Source of the DNA: Qipengyuania marincola
Lineage (GTDB): Bacteria; Pseudomonadota; Alphaproteobacteria; Sphingomonadales; Sphingomonadaceae
Direction of reading: 5' to 3'
Assembly (NCBI RefSeq): GCF_029688625.1
Contig: NZ_JARULC010000004.1
Span: 102,574-166,573 of the forward strand
Length of the DNA stretch: 64,000 nucleotides
Each line of letters begins with the position of its first letter. Position 1 is the first letter of the stretch. Made by a program: the position numbers and the translations under genes. Under the pieces are notes generated by a model, which was not told where the DNA came from, did no database searches, and saw nothing but the letters and a program-made list of their open reading frames with translations. This document shows, piece by piece, positions 9,534 through 18,583 of the stretch.

Positions 9534-10169
9534 ATGGCCGAAACCACCGGAAACGGCGCACCGAAGAAGCGCAAGAGCCCCGCCAAGAAAACACCCGCTG
9601 CCGCAAAGCCCCGCAAGACCGTGGCGAAGACGGCCACCGCGAAGGAGACAACACCCGTGACCGACACTGCACACACCACCACGCCGACATCCGACAATCG
9701 CGCCGAGGCGAAGTCGCGCTTCAACGCCGCGCTCGAAGAAGCGAAGGCTGGTGCTGCCGCGCTCAAAGCCGAAGGGCGGGAGCGTGCCGGTGCCTATCGC
9801 GCACAGGCCAAGGGCAAGGGCGACGATTGGGTTGCGGATGCCAAGGCCTATGGCGAAGACGCCAAGGTCAAGGGCCGCGAGCTTGCCACCGAAGGTAAGG
9901 TCAAGGCCAGCGAAGGTATGCGCTCGCTCAGCCGAGTAGTGAACGAGAATGCATACCAGGTGGATGAGAAGCTGGGCGCGAAATACGGCGACTATGCTCG
10001 CACCGCCTCCAAATCGCTCGACGATTACGCCGCGAAGCTCGACGAGAAGAGCGTAGACGATCTGGTCGAGGACGGCCGCGAATTCGTTCGTCGCAGTCCG
10101 GGCAAGGCGCTTGGTATCGCCGCAGTCGCCGGCTTCTTCCTGTCGCGCCTCTTCGGCCGTTCGCGCTGA
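9534..10169 (+). CDS. DUF883/YqjD-like membrane-anchored protein
   Basis: This 211-residue protein opens with a basic Lys/Ala/Pro/Thr-rich disordered stretch (about 1-60). A long charged helical region follows (about 60-180), and it ends in a short glycine-containing membrane helix, RRSPGKALGIAAVAGFFLSRLFGRS, broken here as RRSPGKALGIAA / VAGFFLSRLFG, typical of ElaB/YqjD/DUF883 tail anchors. Known YqjD proteins sit in the inner membrane and bind ribosomes in stationary phase; extrapolation here is tentative. ATG 9534 has GGAAGGA upstream. It follows an EcfG-type promoter and begins a four-gene cluster. Confidence 0.75.
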   Translation: MAETTGNGAPKKRKSPAKKTPAAAKPRKTVAKTATAKETTPVTDTAHTTTPTSDNRAEAKSRFNAALEEAKAGAAALKAEGRERAGAYRAQAKGKGDDWVADAKAYGEDAKVKGRELATEGKVKASEGMRSLSRVVNENAYQVDEKLGAKYGDYARTASKSLDDYAAKLDEKSVDDLVEDGREFVRRSPGKALGIAAVAGFFLSRLFGRSR

Positions 10170-10191
10170 ACGCCGGGGCGCGGGGGCAAGA

Positions 10192-10623
10192 ATGAGGGAC
10201 GACGACAGCGATCGGGAGGCCGGAGAATATTCCGGCCCCCTCGACACGCCTGACGACTATGAACCCGAGGAGCAGGTGCAGGGCCACTCTGATCCATCAC
10301 TCATGGATGACGTGGTGGCCTTGTTCGAGGACGGCAAGACGTATGCCGAAGCCGAAATTGCCTATCAAAAAAGCCGCGCCGGGTTTGCCGCCAATCAGCT
10401 TAAGGGGGCTGTGGCCCTCATTTTCGCCGCGTTTGGCGTATTTCACCTCGCCCTCATTGCCCTGGTCGTGGGTCTCGTTATCGCTCTGGTGCCCATCATC
10501 GGCCCGTGGGCCGCTACCGGTCTTGTCACGCTGGCGCTGATTATCGCCGGCGTTATCTTGCTACGGGTGCTGAAGGGACGGATCGATGCGATCCGTGACG
10601 CCTATTCGGAGAACGACCGATGA
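10192..10623 (+). CDS. Phage-holin-family (holin superfamily III-like) membrane protein
   Basis: This protein of 143 residues has an acidic N-terminal 45 residues, then an amphipathic helix, then two strong membrane helices separated by a short turn (AVALIFAAFGVFHLALIALVVGL and ATGLVTLALIIAGVILL, shown in part). This is the layout of PF07332-like 'putative holin' proteins, widespread in non-phage bacterial stress loci. No lysis genes are nearby, so a lytic role is unlikely. ATG 10192 has a GGGGGCAAGA ribosome site. It overlaps the next gene by ATGA, so the cluster is an operon. Confidence 0.75.
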   Translation: MRDDDSDREAGEYSGPLDTPDDYEPEEQVQGHSDPSLMDDVVALFEDGKTYAEAEIAYQKSRAGFAANQLKGAVALIFAAFGVFHLALIALVVGLVIALVPIIGPWAATGLVTLALIIAGVILLRVLKGRIDAIRDAYSENDR

Positions 10624-10940
10624 GTGATCGCCGCGCCCGTATGCTCGAAGATCGTTATTTGCGCGACAGTGCCCGCGCGCTCGTCGAGGCGGATTTCGAG
10701 AACCTTAAGGCGGATCTCGATCACAAAGGTCTGGCGACGCGTGCACTCGACACCTTCAAGGACGGGGCGGTCGACATATACGAGGAAGCCGTCGATATGG
10801 CCGATGACAACAAGGGTGCTCTCGCTGCGCTGCTTGCTGCCGTGGTCGTGTGGTTCGCGCGCAATCCAATCCTCGATCTGTTTGGTATGGGCAAGGACGA
10901 CGACACGGATGATGAGCGCGCCGAACCGGCGGAACAATGA
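10620..10940 (+). CDS. Small single-span membrane protein of the stress cluster
   Basis: This hypothetical protein of 106 residues starts at an ATGA overlap with the holin-like gene. It has a charged helical N-terminal 65 residues, one membrane segment (ALAALLAAVVVWFARNPILDLFG) and a very acidic tail (DDDTDDERAEPAE). I do not recognise a named family, but the layout resembles DUF3618-type proteins that accompany holin-like and DUF883 genes in alphaproteobacteria. Its role is probably in envelope stress; this rests on context only. Confidence 0.65.
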   Translation: MSDRRARMLEDRYLRDSARALVEADFENLKADLDHKGLATRALDTFKDGAVDIYEEAVDMADDNKGALAALLAAVVVWFARNPILDLFGMGKDDDTDDERAEPAEQ

Positions 10941-10987
10941 TTGCGCCTCGCCCGTTCTAACTCCGAACACTAAATGCGGAGAAATCC

Positions 10988-11521
10988 ATGTCCGAGACAG
11001 CCGAAAACACCAACGTCACCCCTATCAGCGCCGACAGCCAGCTGAGCGATGAACAGAAGCGCGCGCAGCTTCGCAAGAAGATCGAAGCCGGCGAGAAGCG
11101 CAATGCAGAACGCAGCTTCGCCGATCAAGCGAAGGACGTGGCCGATAGCGCAGTCGAATTTACCAAGAAGCATCCGTTTGCCGTCGTTGGCGGTGCCATC
11201 GTCATCGGACTTGCCATCGGTGCAATGACGCGTCCGGGACGTCGCTTGAGCCGCCGCGGTGGCGCACTTGCAACCCTCGCATTCGATAGCCTGCTCGCAT
11301 ATGGCGCACGCGCAATCGATGGCGCTGCAAATGCTGCTGAGTATGCCGGTGATCGGCTCGAAGATTTCGGCGATAGCGCTTCCACTACCGCACGTGGATT
11401 GCGTCGTGACGCAGCCTATCGTTTCGATGTAGCCAGCGATGCGCTCAAGGCGAATTCGCGCAAGGCCGCCCGGGTTGGCTCACGCAATGCCCGCTCGCTG
11501 AAGACTCGTTTCGGTTACTGA
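10988..11521 (+). CDS. Second DUF883-like membrane protein
   Basis: This 177-residue protein has a charged N-terminal helix region (about 20-60), then KKHPFAVVGGAIVIGLAIGAM, the glycine-zipper membrane helix seen in DUF883/ElaB proteins. It is followed by basic and helical regions rich in Ala, Arg and Asp. Unlike the first gene of the cluster the membrane segment is central, so much of the C-terminal half lies on one side of the membrane. It starts 47 bases after the previous stop and is followed by a strong terminator, which closes the cluster. Confidence 0.7.
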   Translation: MSETAENTNVTPISADSQLSDEQKRAQLRKKIEAGEKRNAERSFADQAKDVADSAVEFTKKHPFAVVGGAIVIGLAIGAMTRPGRRLSRRGGALATLAFDSLLAYGARAIDGAANAAEYAGDRLEDFGDSASTTARGLRRDAAYRFDVASDALKANSRKAARVGSRNARSLKTRFGY

Positions 11522-11543
11522 TAACCTTCAAACCGATGCCAAT

Positions 11544-11577
11544 GCGGCGCGGCAGGCTTGCCTGTCGCGCCGCTTTC
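11544..11577 (+). terminator. Rho-independent terminator after stress cluster
   Basis: GCGGCGCGGCAGGC (11544-11557) pairs with GCCTGTCGCGCCGC (11560-11573), broken by a 2-nt loop and one G-T wobble, then TTTC follows. It lies 22 bases after the DUF883-like stop. The T tract is short but the 14-bp stem is very strong. Confidence 0.7.
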
Positions 11578-11624
11578 GCTATGGGGCCGAGGCAATCTCC
11601 CTCCCCATCTGAGAAAGCGGTTCC

Positions 11625-11855
11625 ATGGAAGAGAAAGAAGCCAAGCAGACACTGTACCTGGTCATGGGCGGCCGCGTGACCGATCCGCGCGACGTGACTT
11701 TTGCCGATCCTGAAAGCATCCACGTCGCCGGCGTATTCAGCGATTACGACTCGGCGGTCGATGCATGGCGCGCCAATGCGCAGCGCACGGTCGACGATGC
11801 CGAGATGAAATACGTCGTGGTCCACCTGCACAAGCTACTCGATCCCGCCGCCTGA
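11625..11855 (+). CDS. DUF4170 family protein
   Basis: This 76-residue cytosolic protein matches the alphaproteobacterial DUF4170 pattern closely: an opening LYLVMGGRVTDPRDVTFADP, then VAGVFSDYDSAVDAWR, and an ending YVVVHLHKLLDP. Family function is not known; the fold is likely a small alpha/beta barrel-half. It is followed 9 bases later by a GNAT acetyltransferase gene, so the two are probably cotranscribed. Confidence 0.85.
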   Translation: MEEKEAKQTLYLVMGGRVTDPRDVTFADPESIHVAGVFSDYDSAVDAWRANAQRTVDDAEMKYVVVHLHKLLDPAA

Positions 11856-11864
11856 AAAACCCGC

Positions 11865-12341
11865 ATGGCCTATGCGATCCGTCCGTTTCGCGATGACGAT
11901 GCGGAGGCGGTGGCTGACGTCTGCGCCGCGGCAATCGAGGCTATCGGTCCACGCGCCTATTCGAAAAAGCAGGTCGCTGCGTGGCGCGCGCGCCATCCGG
12001 GTGCGCAACGCTATCGCGATCTAGCCGCAGAAGGCGCAGAGATTATCGTCGCCGTCGACGACGCAGGCAATCCGGTCGCATATGCATTGCTTGAGCGCGA
12101 TGGGCATCTGGACCATCTCTACAGCCACCCGGATCACACGCGGCAGGGCCTGGCGGATCAGTTACTGGCCGAAGCCGAAGTACTTGCGCGCAAATGGGGC
12201 GAGGAGCGACTTTACACCGAAGCAAGCGAGCTCGCCCGCCCGGCTTTCGAGCGGGTCGGCTACGCGGTGACGCACAAGCGAGAATTCGAGATCGACGGCG
12301 TAGCGATCCACAATTGGGCCATGGAAAAGGCGCTGGACTGA
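11865..12341 (+). CDS. GNAT-family N-acetyltransferase
   Basis: This 158-residue protein has the GNAT fold. IRPFRDDDAEAVADV is the opening strand-helix, and LDHLYSHPDHTRQGLADQLL carries the acetyl-CoA pyrophosphate loop (R/Q-x-x-G-x-G/A variant, here RQGLAD). FERVGYAVTHKRE is the usual C-terminal motif. The acceptor substrate is unknown. It resembles YafP-like putative acetyltransferases in length and in its extended N-terminal helix pair. It is next to the DUF4170 gene and converges on greA with a 22-base gap. Confidence 0.85.
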   Translation: MAYAIRPFRDDDAEAVADVCAAAIEAIGPRAYSKKQVAAWRARHPGAQRYRDLAAEGAEIIVAVDDAGNPVAYALLERDGHLDHLYSHPDHTRQGLADQLLAEAEVLARKWGEERLYTEASELARPAFERVGYAVTHKREFEIDGVAIHNWAMEKALD

Positions 12342-12363
12342 CAGCACCTTTTCCGCCGCGCGC

Positions 12364-12831
12364 TCAGATGAACTCGATCTTCTCGATCAGGTAGAACTTG
12401 TCGCCCGAAGGAACGGTGACCTCGACCTCTTCTTCGACCTGCTTGCCGATGAGCGCGCGGCCGATGGGCGAATTGTAGCTGATCCGGCCTTTCGATGCGT
12501 CCGCCTCGGTCTGGCCCACGATCTGGTACTTGATCGGCTTGTCGTCCTCGTCGAGCAGAGTGACGGTCGCACCGAAGATCACCTTGTCGCCCGACAAGGT
12601 CGAAGGATCGATGATCTGCGCACGGCTGACCTTGTCCTCCAGCTCGGCAATTTGTGCCTCGACCTGACCCTGTCGTTCCTTAGCGGCGTGATACTCCGCG
12701 TTTTCCGACAGGTCGCCATGCGCGCGTGCTTCCTCGATCGCGTCGACGATCAGCGGGCGTTCCGCACGCAGCGTCTTGAGATCGGCAGTGATCTTTTCGT
12801 AGCCTTCGGCCAGCATCGGCACCTTTTCCAT
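12364..12831 (-). CDS. greA: Transcription elongation factor GreA
   Basis: GreA (155 residues) enters the RNA-polymerase secondary channel and stimulates cleavage of backtracked RNA. The N-terminal coiled coil carries the tip signature [21 protein letters not shown] with acidic residues at the turn. The C-terminal FKBP-like domain follows ([21 protein letters not shown]). It is downstream of carB on the same strand, separated by a 110-base spacer that holds a large inverted repeat. ATG 12831 matches known N-termini and is preceded by purine-rich sequence. Confidence 0.97.
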   Translation of the reverse strand: MEKVPMLAEGYEKITADLKTLRAERPLIVDAIEEARAHGDLSENAEYHAAKERQGQVEAQIAELEDKVSRAQIIDPSTLSGDKVIFGATVTLLDEDDKPIKYQIVGQTEADASKGRISYNSPIGRALIGKQVEEEVEVTVPSGDKFYLIEKIEFI

Positions 12832-12866
12832 GGCGCGCGTCCTTCCTGTTCTCCCCTCCCCTTTTT

Positions 12867-12920
12867 CGACAATTCGAACCCGGCCCGCCGTTCTGCGGGG
12901 CCGATCGGGTTCGAATGTCG
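12867..12920. repeat. 54-bp imperfect inverted repeat between carB and greA
   Basis: Left arm CGACAATTCGAACCCG (12867-12882) pairs with CGGGTTCGAATGTCG (12906-12920) with a single bulge. An inner GCCCGC/GCGGGGC stem closes over CGTTCT. There is no U-tract on the minus-strand (carB to greA) side, where an A-run follows, so it is not a classical terminator in that direction. It may act in RNA processing or stability. Confidence 0.7.
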
Positions 12921-12941
12921 GGAGGAAATCGCGTTAATCTG

Positions 12942-15900
12942 TCAGCTATAATAGTCCTGCAGCGAACGCACTTCAAGCTGCTCCGGTGAAACCTCCGCAA
13001 TCGCGCGCGCGGCGGCGAGGCTGGCGGCGGCGGTGGTGTAATACGGCAGCTTCTTCTCGAGCGCGGCTTCGCGGATGGACTGGCTGTCGAGCAGCGATTG
13101 CCAGCCTTCGGTGGTGTTGAAGATGAGCGCCACCTCGCCGTCGATGATCGCATCGACGATATGCGGACGCCCTTCGGCCACCTTGTTCACCTGCTCGACG
13201 TCGAGACCGCGATCCGCAAGGAAGCGATGCGTGCCACCGGTCGCGATGACGCGGAAGCCATGCTCGAGCAAAGTTTTCACTGCCGGCAGGATCACTTCCT
13301 TGTCGCTATCCTTGACCGAGACGAACAGCGTTCCCTCGCGCGGCGGGACCATACCTGCGCCCAGCTGCGACTTCAGGAAGGCGGCGGGGAAATCGCGATC
13401 GATGCCCATCACCTCGCCAGTCGACTTCATCTCCGGGCTGAGCACTGGGTCGGCACCGGGGAAACGCGCGAAGGGGAAGACGGCTTCCTTCACCGCCATA
13501 TGCTTCGGACGGATGTCGAAGGGTTCGAACTCGTGCAGGCCCTCGCCCGCCATAACGCGCGCGGCAATCTTCGCGATCGGCCGGCCAATCGCCTTGGCGA
13601 CGAAGGGCACGGTGCGGCTCGCGCGAGGGTTGACCTCGATGAGATAGACCTCGCCTTCCTTGACTGCGAACTGCACGTTCATCAACCCGCGCACCTGCAG
13701 CGCTTTGGCAAGCGCCTCTGCCTGGCGCTCCATCTCGGCGATGATATCGTCCGGCAGGCTGTAGGGCGGAATGGTGCAGGCGCTGTCGCCCGAATGGACG
13801 CCGGCCTCTTCGATATGCTGCATTACGCCCGCGATGCGGACCTCGAAACCATCGGCCACCACATCGACATCGCATTCCACCGCATCGCGCAGATACTGGT
13901 CGACCAGCACGGGGCTGTCGCCGGATACGTTCACCGCAGTGGCAATGTAGTCGTCGAGCTGCGCTTCGCTGTCGACGATCTCCATCGCGCGGCCGCCTAG
14001 GACGTAGCTCGGGCGCAGCAGCACCGGGTATCCGATACGCGCAGCCACGGCAGCAGCTTCGTCGCGACTGCGGGCGATGCCATTGTCAGGTTGCTTCAAC
14101 TTGAGCTTGTTGACCAGCTTGGCGAACCGCTCGCGGTCCTCGGCCAGGTCGATCGCGTCGGGGCTCGTGCCCAGGATCGGGATGCCCTCCCGCTCCAGCG
14201 CATTGGCGAGTTTCAGCGGAGTCTGACCGCCGAACTGGACGATCACGCCGACGACTTCGCCCTTCGACATTTCGACGCGCAGGATCTCGAGCACGTCTTC
14301 CTCGGTCAGCGGCTCGAAGTAGAGGCGGTCCGACGTGTCGTAGTCTGTCGAGACAGTTTCCGGATTGCAGTTGACCATGATGGTCTCGAACCCTGCCTCG
14401 GCCAGCGCGAAACAGGCGTGGACGCAGCAATAGTCGAACTCGATGCCCTGCCCGATCCGGTTCGGGCCGCCGCCGAGAATGACGATCTTCTTGCGGTCGG
14501 ACGGGTCGGCCTCGTCTTCGGGCTCGCCGAAAGTGGGGGCCTCGTAAGTCGAGTACATGTAGGGCGTGATTGCCTCGAACTCGGCGGCGCAGCTGTCGAT
14601 GCGCTTGAAAACCGGAAAGACGCCGAGTTTGTGGCGCAACTGACGCACCTCTTCCTCGCTGGTCGCCCCGGCCATGGCGCGCAGGGCGTCGTGAAGCAGG
14701 CCCGAGCTTTTCGCCCGTGTCTCGCCCAGCCCGCCGGCCACGCCGACGGAACGCACCGCGAGTGTTGCAAGCCGCTTGTCGGAAAAGCCCATTGCCTTGA
14801 GGCGGCGCATCTCGTCGGCGCTATTGGGCAGGCCATTGTGGCCGATCATCTTCTCTTCGTAGATGATCGCTTCGATCTGCCGCAGGAACCAGGGGTCGAA
14901 ACCGGTGATCTGGGCGATTTCCTCGACCGTGAACTCTTCGCGGAAGGCCTGCGCGATCTTGAGGATGCGGTCGGGGCGGCGCTGGCTGAGCGCGGCGGTG
15001 ATCTTCTCCTTCGAAACGCCTTCCAGCTCGGGCACGCGATTGAAGCCGTCGAGCCCCGTTTCCAGGCCGCGCAGCGCCTTTTGCATCGATTCCGCAAAGC
15101 AGCGACCGATCGCCATCACCTCGCCGACCGACTTCATCGCGGTCGAGAGGTCCGGCTTCGATCCCTTGAACTTCTCGAAAGCGAAGCGCGGGATCTTGGT
15201 CACGACATAGTCGATGGTCGGCTCGAACGATGCCGGGGTCGCGCCGGTGATCTCGTTCTGGATTTCGTCCAGCGTATAGCCCACGGCCAGCTTCGCCGCG
15301 ACGCGGGCGATGGGGAAGCCGGTAGCCTTGGAGGCCAGCGCCGAGGAGCGCGAGACGCGCGGGTTCATCTCGATCACGATCAGGCGGCCATCCTTGGGAT
15401 TGACTGCGAACTGCACGTTCGAACCGCCTGTTTCCACACCGATTTCGCGCAGCACGTTGATGCTGGCGGTGCGCATGATCTGGTATTCCTTGTCGGTCAG
15501 CGTCAGCGCCGGGGCGACGGTGATGGAATCGCCCGTGTGCACGCCCATCGGATCGACGTTCTCGATCGCGCAGATGATGATGCAATTGTCCTTGCGGTCG
15601 CGCACCACCTCCATCTCGAACTCCTTCCACCCGAGGAGCGATTCCTCGATCAGGACTTCGGTGGTGGGCGAGGCATCGAGGCCCTCGCGCACGATCTTCT
15701 CGAATTCGGCCTTGTTGTAGGCGATGCCGCCGCCGGTGCCGCCCAGCGTGAAGCTGGGGCGGATGATCGCGGGCAGGCCGGTGCGTTCGAGCACTTCATA
15801 GGCCTCGTCCACGGTATGTGCCACGCCGCTGCGCGCGCTTTCGAGGCCGATGCTGTCCATCGCCTCGCGGAAGCGCTGCCGGTTTTCGGCCTTGTCGATG

Positions 15901-16289
15901 GCGTCGGCCTTGGCACCGATCATCTCGACGCCGTATTTCTCCAGCACGCCCATCTCGTCGAGCTTGAGCGCGCAGTTCAGCGCCGTCTGCCCGCCCATCG
16001 TGGGTAGCACCGCATCGGGCCGCTCCTTCTCGATGATCTTGGCGACGATTTCCGGCGTGATCGGTTCGATATAGGTTACGCCGTCCGGCCCGCCGTTTTC
16101 GCCCGCGACCATTTCCGGATCGGTCATGATCGTGGCCGGGTTGGAATTGACCAGGATGACCCGGTAGCCCTCCTCCTTCAGCGCCTTGATCGCCTGCGTG
16201 CCGGAATAGTCGAACTCGCAGGCCTGGCCGATGATGATCGGGCCAGCGCCAATGACGAGGATAGAGGAGATGTCAGTGCGTTTGGGCAT
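12942..16289 (-). CDS. carB: Carbamoyl-phosphate synthase large subunit
   Basis: CarB makes carbamoyl phosphate for arginine and pyrimidine synthesis using ammonia channelled from CarA. The 1115-residue protein is slightly longer than the E. coli one. Two ATP-grasp halves are visible, opening with [18 protein letters not shown] and [18 protein letters not shown]. The C-terminal MGS-like allosteric domain contains [16 protein letters not shown] and IINTTEG-like IFNTTEG. ATG 16289 starts one base after the stop of a small inserted gene (TAG-A-ATG). The ribosome site before it is poor, so its translation may depend on coupling. Confidence 0.98.
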   Translation of the reverse strand: MPKRTDISSILVIGAGPIIIGQACEFDYSGTQAIKALKEEGYRVILVNSNPATIMTDPEMVAGENGGPDGVTYIEPITPEIVAKIIEKERPDAVLPTMGGQTALNCALKLDEMGVLEKYGVEMIGAKADAIDKAENRQRFREAMDSIGLESARSGVAHTVDEAYEVLERTGLPAIIRPSFTLGGTGGGIAYNKAEFEKIVREGLDASPTTEVLIEESLLGWKEFEMEVVRDRKDNCIIICAIENVDPMGVHTGDSITVAPALTLTDKEYQIMRTASINVLREIGVETGGSNVQFAVNPKDGRLIVIEMNPRVSRSSALASKATGFPIARVAAKLAVGYTLDEIQNEITGATPASFEPTIDYVVTKIPRFAFEKFKGSKPDLSTAMKSVGEVMAIGRCFAESMQKALRGLETGLDGFNRVPELEGVSKEKITAALSQRRPDRILKIAQAFREEFTVEEIAQITGFDPWFLRQIEAIIYEEKMIGHNGLPNSADEMRRLKAMGFSDKRLATLAVRSVGVAGGLGETRAKSSGLLHDALRAMAGATSEEEVRQLRHKLGVFPVFKRIDSCAAEFEAITPYMYSTYEAPTFGEPEDEADPSDRKKIVILGGGPNRIGQGIEFDYCCVHACFALAEAGFETIMVNCNPETVSTDYDTSDRLYFEPLTEEDVLEILRVEMSKGEVVGVIVQFGGQTPLKLANALEREGIPILGTSPDAIDLAEDRERFAKLVNKLKLKQPDNGIARSRDEAAAVAARIGYPVLLRPSYVLGGRAMEIVDSEAQLDDYIATAVNVSGDSPVLVDQYLRDAVECDVDVVADGFEVRIAGVMQHIEEAGVHSGDSACTIPPYSLPDDIIAEMERQAEALAKALQVRGLMNVQFAVKEGEVYLIEVNPRASRTVPFVAKAIGRPIAKIAARVMAGEGLHEFEPFDIRPKHMAVKEAVFPFARFPGADPVLSPEMKSTGEVMGIDRDFPAAFLKSQLGAGMVPPREGTLFVSVKDSDKEVILPAVKTLLEHGFRVIATGGTHRFLADRGLDVEQVNKVAEGRPHIVDAIIDGEVALIFNTTEGWQSLLDSQSIREAALEKKLPYYTTAAASLAAARAIAEVSPEQLEVRSLQDYYS

Positions 16290-16290
16290 T

Positions 16291-16788
16291 CTAGAGCCAA
16301 TCTTTCATAATCGCGATGCTAATTGCGCCGATGGTTATTGCGACGATAACGCCAACCCAACCAGCCCAAGCTATTTCGGGTTTATCTGATTTTTGGGGGT
16401 GGGAACTCAGATTGTTTTCGACATTTACGACGACTTGTGGCGTAGTCTGAATGTCGTTCCCTGAGGTTTTTATGCTCTTGGCATGTGACGGAATGAGATC
16501 GCTCAATTCTGCGCGAGAAGCCTTCCAAACTGTATGCTCGTCCGTATCTTCGCGCTCGAATGCGCGTTCAGCTGTTGCCAGCCCTGCCCGGGTCACCTGA
16601 TATCCTGACGCCCTCCAATTATCGAAATTTGAGCTGGCAAGACCAAGCGATACAAGGTGATTAAGTGATATTTTCGCACGTGCGTCCGTAGTCGCAGGAT
16701 GAAATTTCGCAGCAACTTGCTTTGCTGTGATGGGACGCCCTGTTGTTTCAGCTTCCTCAACGAGAATTAGCAAACACGCACTGTCCAT
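16291..16788 (-). CDS. Unknown winged-helix/TM protein inserted between carA and carB
   Basis: This protein of about 165 residues is not recognised. Residues about 15-75 look like a winged helix ([15 protein letters not shown], then [13 protein letters not shown], then [16 protein letters not shown]). A polar linker rich in Asn/Ser/Thr follows, and one C-terminal membrane helix ([17 protein letters not shown]). The DNA is clearly more AT-rich than carA and carB around it, and carAB are normally adjacent, which suggests acquired DNA. ATG 16788 is the likeliest start, 18 bases after carA; the frame is open further into carA. Its stop is one base before the carB ATG. Confidence 0.7.
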   Translation of the reverse strand: MDSACLLILVEEAETTGRPITAKQVAAKFHPATTDARAKISLNHLVSLGLASSNFDNWRASGYQVTRAGLATAERAFEREDTDEHTVWKASRAELSDLIPSHAKSIKTSGNDIQTTPQVVVNVENNLSSHPQKSDKPEIAWAGWVGVIVAITIGAISIAIMKDWL

Positions 16789-16805
16789 GTCCGCAAGCGA
16801 CGCCA

Positions 16806-17981
16806 CTAAAGCATTCCCACAAATTTCTCGAACAGGTAGAAACTGTCCTGCGGGCCGGGGCTCGCTTCCGGGTGATACTGGACCCCGAACGCCTTCTTGC
16901 CCTTGATCGAAATGCCGCAATTGGTGCCGTCGAACAGCGAGACGTGGGTCTGCTCAACCTCGGGCGGCAGCGTGTCGGCATCGACCGCGAAGCCGTGGTT
17001 CATGCTGGTGATCTCGACCAGCCCCTCGCTCTCGCCCCACTCGCCCCCGACGCGCTGCACAGGGTGGTTGGCGCCGCGGTGGCCCTGAAACATCTTGGCG
17101 GTCTTCGCCCCTGCCGCGAGGCCGAGCATCTGGTGGCCGAGGCAGATGCCGAACAGCGGCACATCCGCGTCCAGCAGTCCCTTGATCACCGGCACGGCAT
17201 ACTCGCCCGTCGCCGCCGGATCGCCCGGGCCGTTGGAGAGAAACACGCCATCGGGCTTCAGCCGCATGATCTCGTCAAGCGAAGTGCGCGCGGGCACCAC
17301 CGTCACCTTCGCGCCCGCTTTCATGAGGTTGCGGAAGATATTGTCCTTCGCGCCGTAATCGATCGCGACCACATGCGGCTTCGCATTGTCCGCCTTCGCG
17401 TAGCCGGTACCGAGCTGCCAATAGCCGCCCTGCCAGTCCTCCAGCACGCCGCGCGTCACGCCGGGAACGAGGTCGAGGCCTTCCAGCCCGCTCCATTCCG
17501 CTGCCTGGGCCTTCAGCGCCTTCACATCGAACTGCCCGCGCGGGCTATGCGCGATCACTGCGTTCGGCGCGCCCGACAGGCGGATGCGGCGCGTCAGCGC
17601 GCGAGTGTCCACGCCCGACAGGCCTATCTTGCCATGGCTCACGCACCATTCGACGAATTCGTTCTGTGCGCGGAAATTGGAATGCGGGGTCACCGCCTGG
17701 CGCACCACCAGCCCGACTGCGCCGAGGCCGCGGCTTTCCACATCCTCTTCGTTCGCGCCGACATTGCCGATATGCGGGAATGTGAAGGTGACGATCTGGC
17801 TGTCGTAGGAGGGATCGGTCATCACCTCCTGGTAGCCGGTCATGGCGGTGTTGAAGCACACCTCGCCCACGGCAGAGCCGGTCGCGCCGAAGCCCTTGCC
17901 CCAGATGCAGGTGCCGTCCGCGAGAACGAGCACGCCCGTCGCGTCTTTGGGTTGCGCGTGCGAAAATACGGGCAGGGCCAT
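16806..17981 (-). CDS. carA: Carbamoyl-phosphate synthase small subunit (glutaminase)
   Basis: CarA hydrolyses glutamine and passes ammonia to CarB. The 391-residue protein has an N-terminal CPSase small domain (LVLADGTCIWGKGFGA, FNTAMTGYQEVMTDPSY) and a class I glutamine amidotransferase domain. In it FGICLGHQMLGLA holds the nucleophilic Cys and GVQYHPEASPGPQD the catalytic His-Glu pair. It is the first gene of the carA-orf-carB-greA minus-strand group. The upstream 149 bases, shared with divergent yqeY, should hold both promoters. Confidence 0.98.
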   Translation of the reverse strand: MALPVFSHAQPKDATGVLVLADGTCIWGKGFGATGSAVGEVCFNTAMTGYQEVMTDPSYDSQIVTFTFPHIGNVGANEEDVESRGLGAVGLVVRQAVTPHSNFRAQNEFVEWCVSHGKIGLSGVDTRALTRRIRLSGAPNAVIAHSPRGQFDVKALKAQAAEWSGLEGLDLVPGVTRGVLEDWQGGYWQLGTGYAKADNAKPHVVAIDYGAKDNIFRNLMKAGAKVTVVPARTSLDEIMRLKPDGVFLSNGPGDPAATGEYAVPVIKGLLDADVPLFGICLGHQMLGLAAGAKTAKMFQGHRGANHPVQRVGGEWGESEGLVEITSMNHGFAVDADTLPPEVEQTHVSLFDGTNCGISIKGKKAFGVQYHPEASPGPQDSFYLFEKFVGML

Positions 17982-18130
17982 GGGCTCTCCGAGTCAGGGG
18001 TTTCCGGCGATGTCGCTAAGCCCCACCGGCTAAGCGCGCTTGCGCATCCCGTCAAGCGGAACACTTGGCTTTGCGCCAGCTTGTTCTACATGAAGCGCCA
18101 ACCATCCACAGTTTAGCGTTACGAGGCCCC

Positions 18131-18583
18131 ATGCTCCGCGAGAAGATCCAGACCGAAACCGTCACCGCCATGAAGGCGAAGGACAAGGAGCGCACCGCCG
18201 CGCTGCGCCTGATCGGGGCCAAGATCAAGGATCGGGACATCGAGCTGCGGACCTCGGACAAGAAGCCCGAGGACGACGAGCTGGTCACCGACGTGTTGAT
18301 GAAGATGGCCAAACAGCGCCGCGAATCGATCGCGATGTACGAGGATGGCGGCCGCCAGGAGCTGGCCGACAAGGAAAAAGCCGAGCTCGTTGTGATCGAG
18401 GAATTCCTGCCCAAGCAGATGAGCGAGGACGAAACCCGCGCGGCGATCGCGCAGATCAAGTCAGACCTGAATGCGGAGGGCATGAAGGACATGGGCCGCG
18501 TGATGGGCGAGCTGAAAGCCCGCCACGGCGCCTCGCTCGACATGAGCCGGGCCAGCGGCCTCGTGAAGGAGTCGCTTTCGTGA
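18131..18583 (+). CDS. GatB/YqeY domain protein
   Basis: This protein of 150 residues is all-helical and shares the YqeY fold with the tail domain of the GatB amidotransferase (LREKIQTETVTAMKAKDKER, EFLPKQMSEDETRAAI, DMGRVMGELKARHG). It is thought to influence tRNA-dependent amidation or translation; the exact role is unsettled. ATG 18131 follows the family start. It overlaps the lipoprotein gene as GTGA and heads the block leading to dnaG and rpoD, a common alphaproteobacterial order. Confidence 0.92.
   Translation: MLREKIQTETVTAMKAKDKERTAALRLIGAKIKDRDIELRTSDKKPEDDELVTDVLMKMAKQRRESIAMYEDGGRQELADKEKAELVVIEEFLPKQMSEDETRAAIAQIKSDLNAEGMKDMGRVMGELKARHGASLDMSRASGLVKESLS

Noticed and set aside
10192..10623. 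Holin-like gene as evidence of a prophage
   Set aside because: No phage structural, lysis or integrase genes; PF07332-type proteins are common in chromosomal stress loci.
12900..12920. tRNA T-loop-like fragment (GGTTCGAAT) as an integration scar
   Set aside because: It is one arm of a symmetric inverted repeat and no integrase or other tRNA part is near.
14091..16007. 638-codon open frame antisense to carB
   Set aside because: GC-rich third positions keep the frame open; no family motif, Arg/Leu/Asp-heavy composition, and carB is unmistakable.
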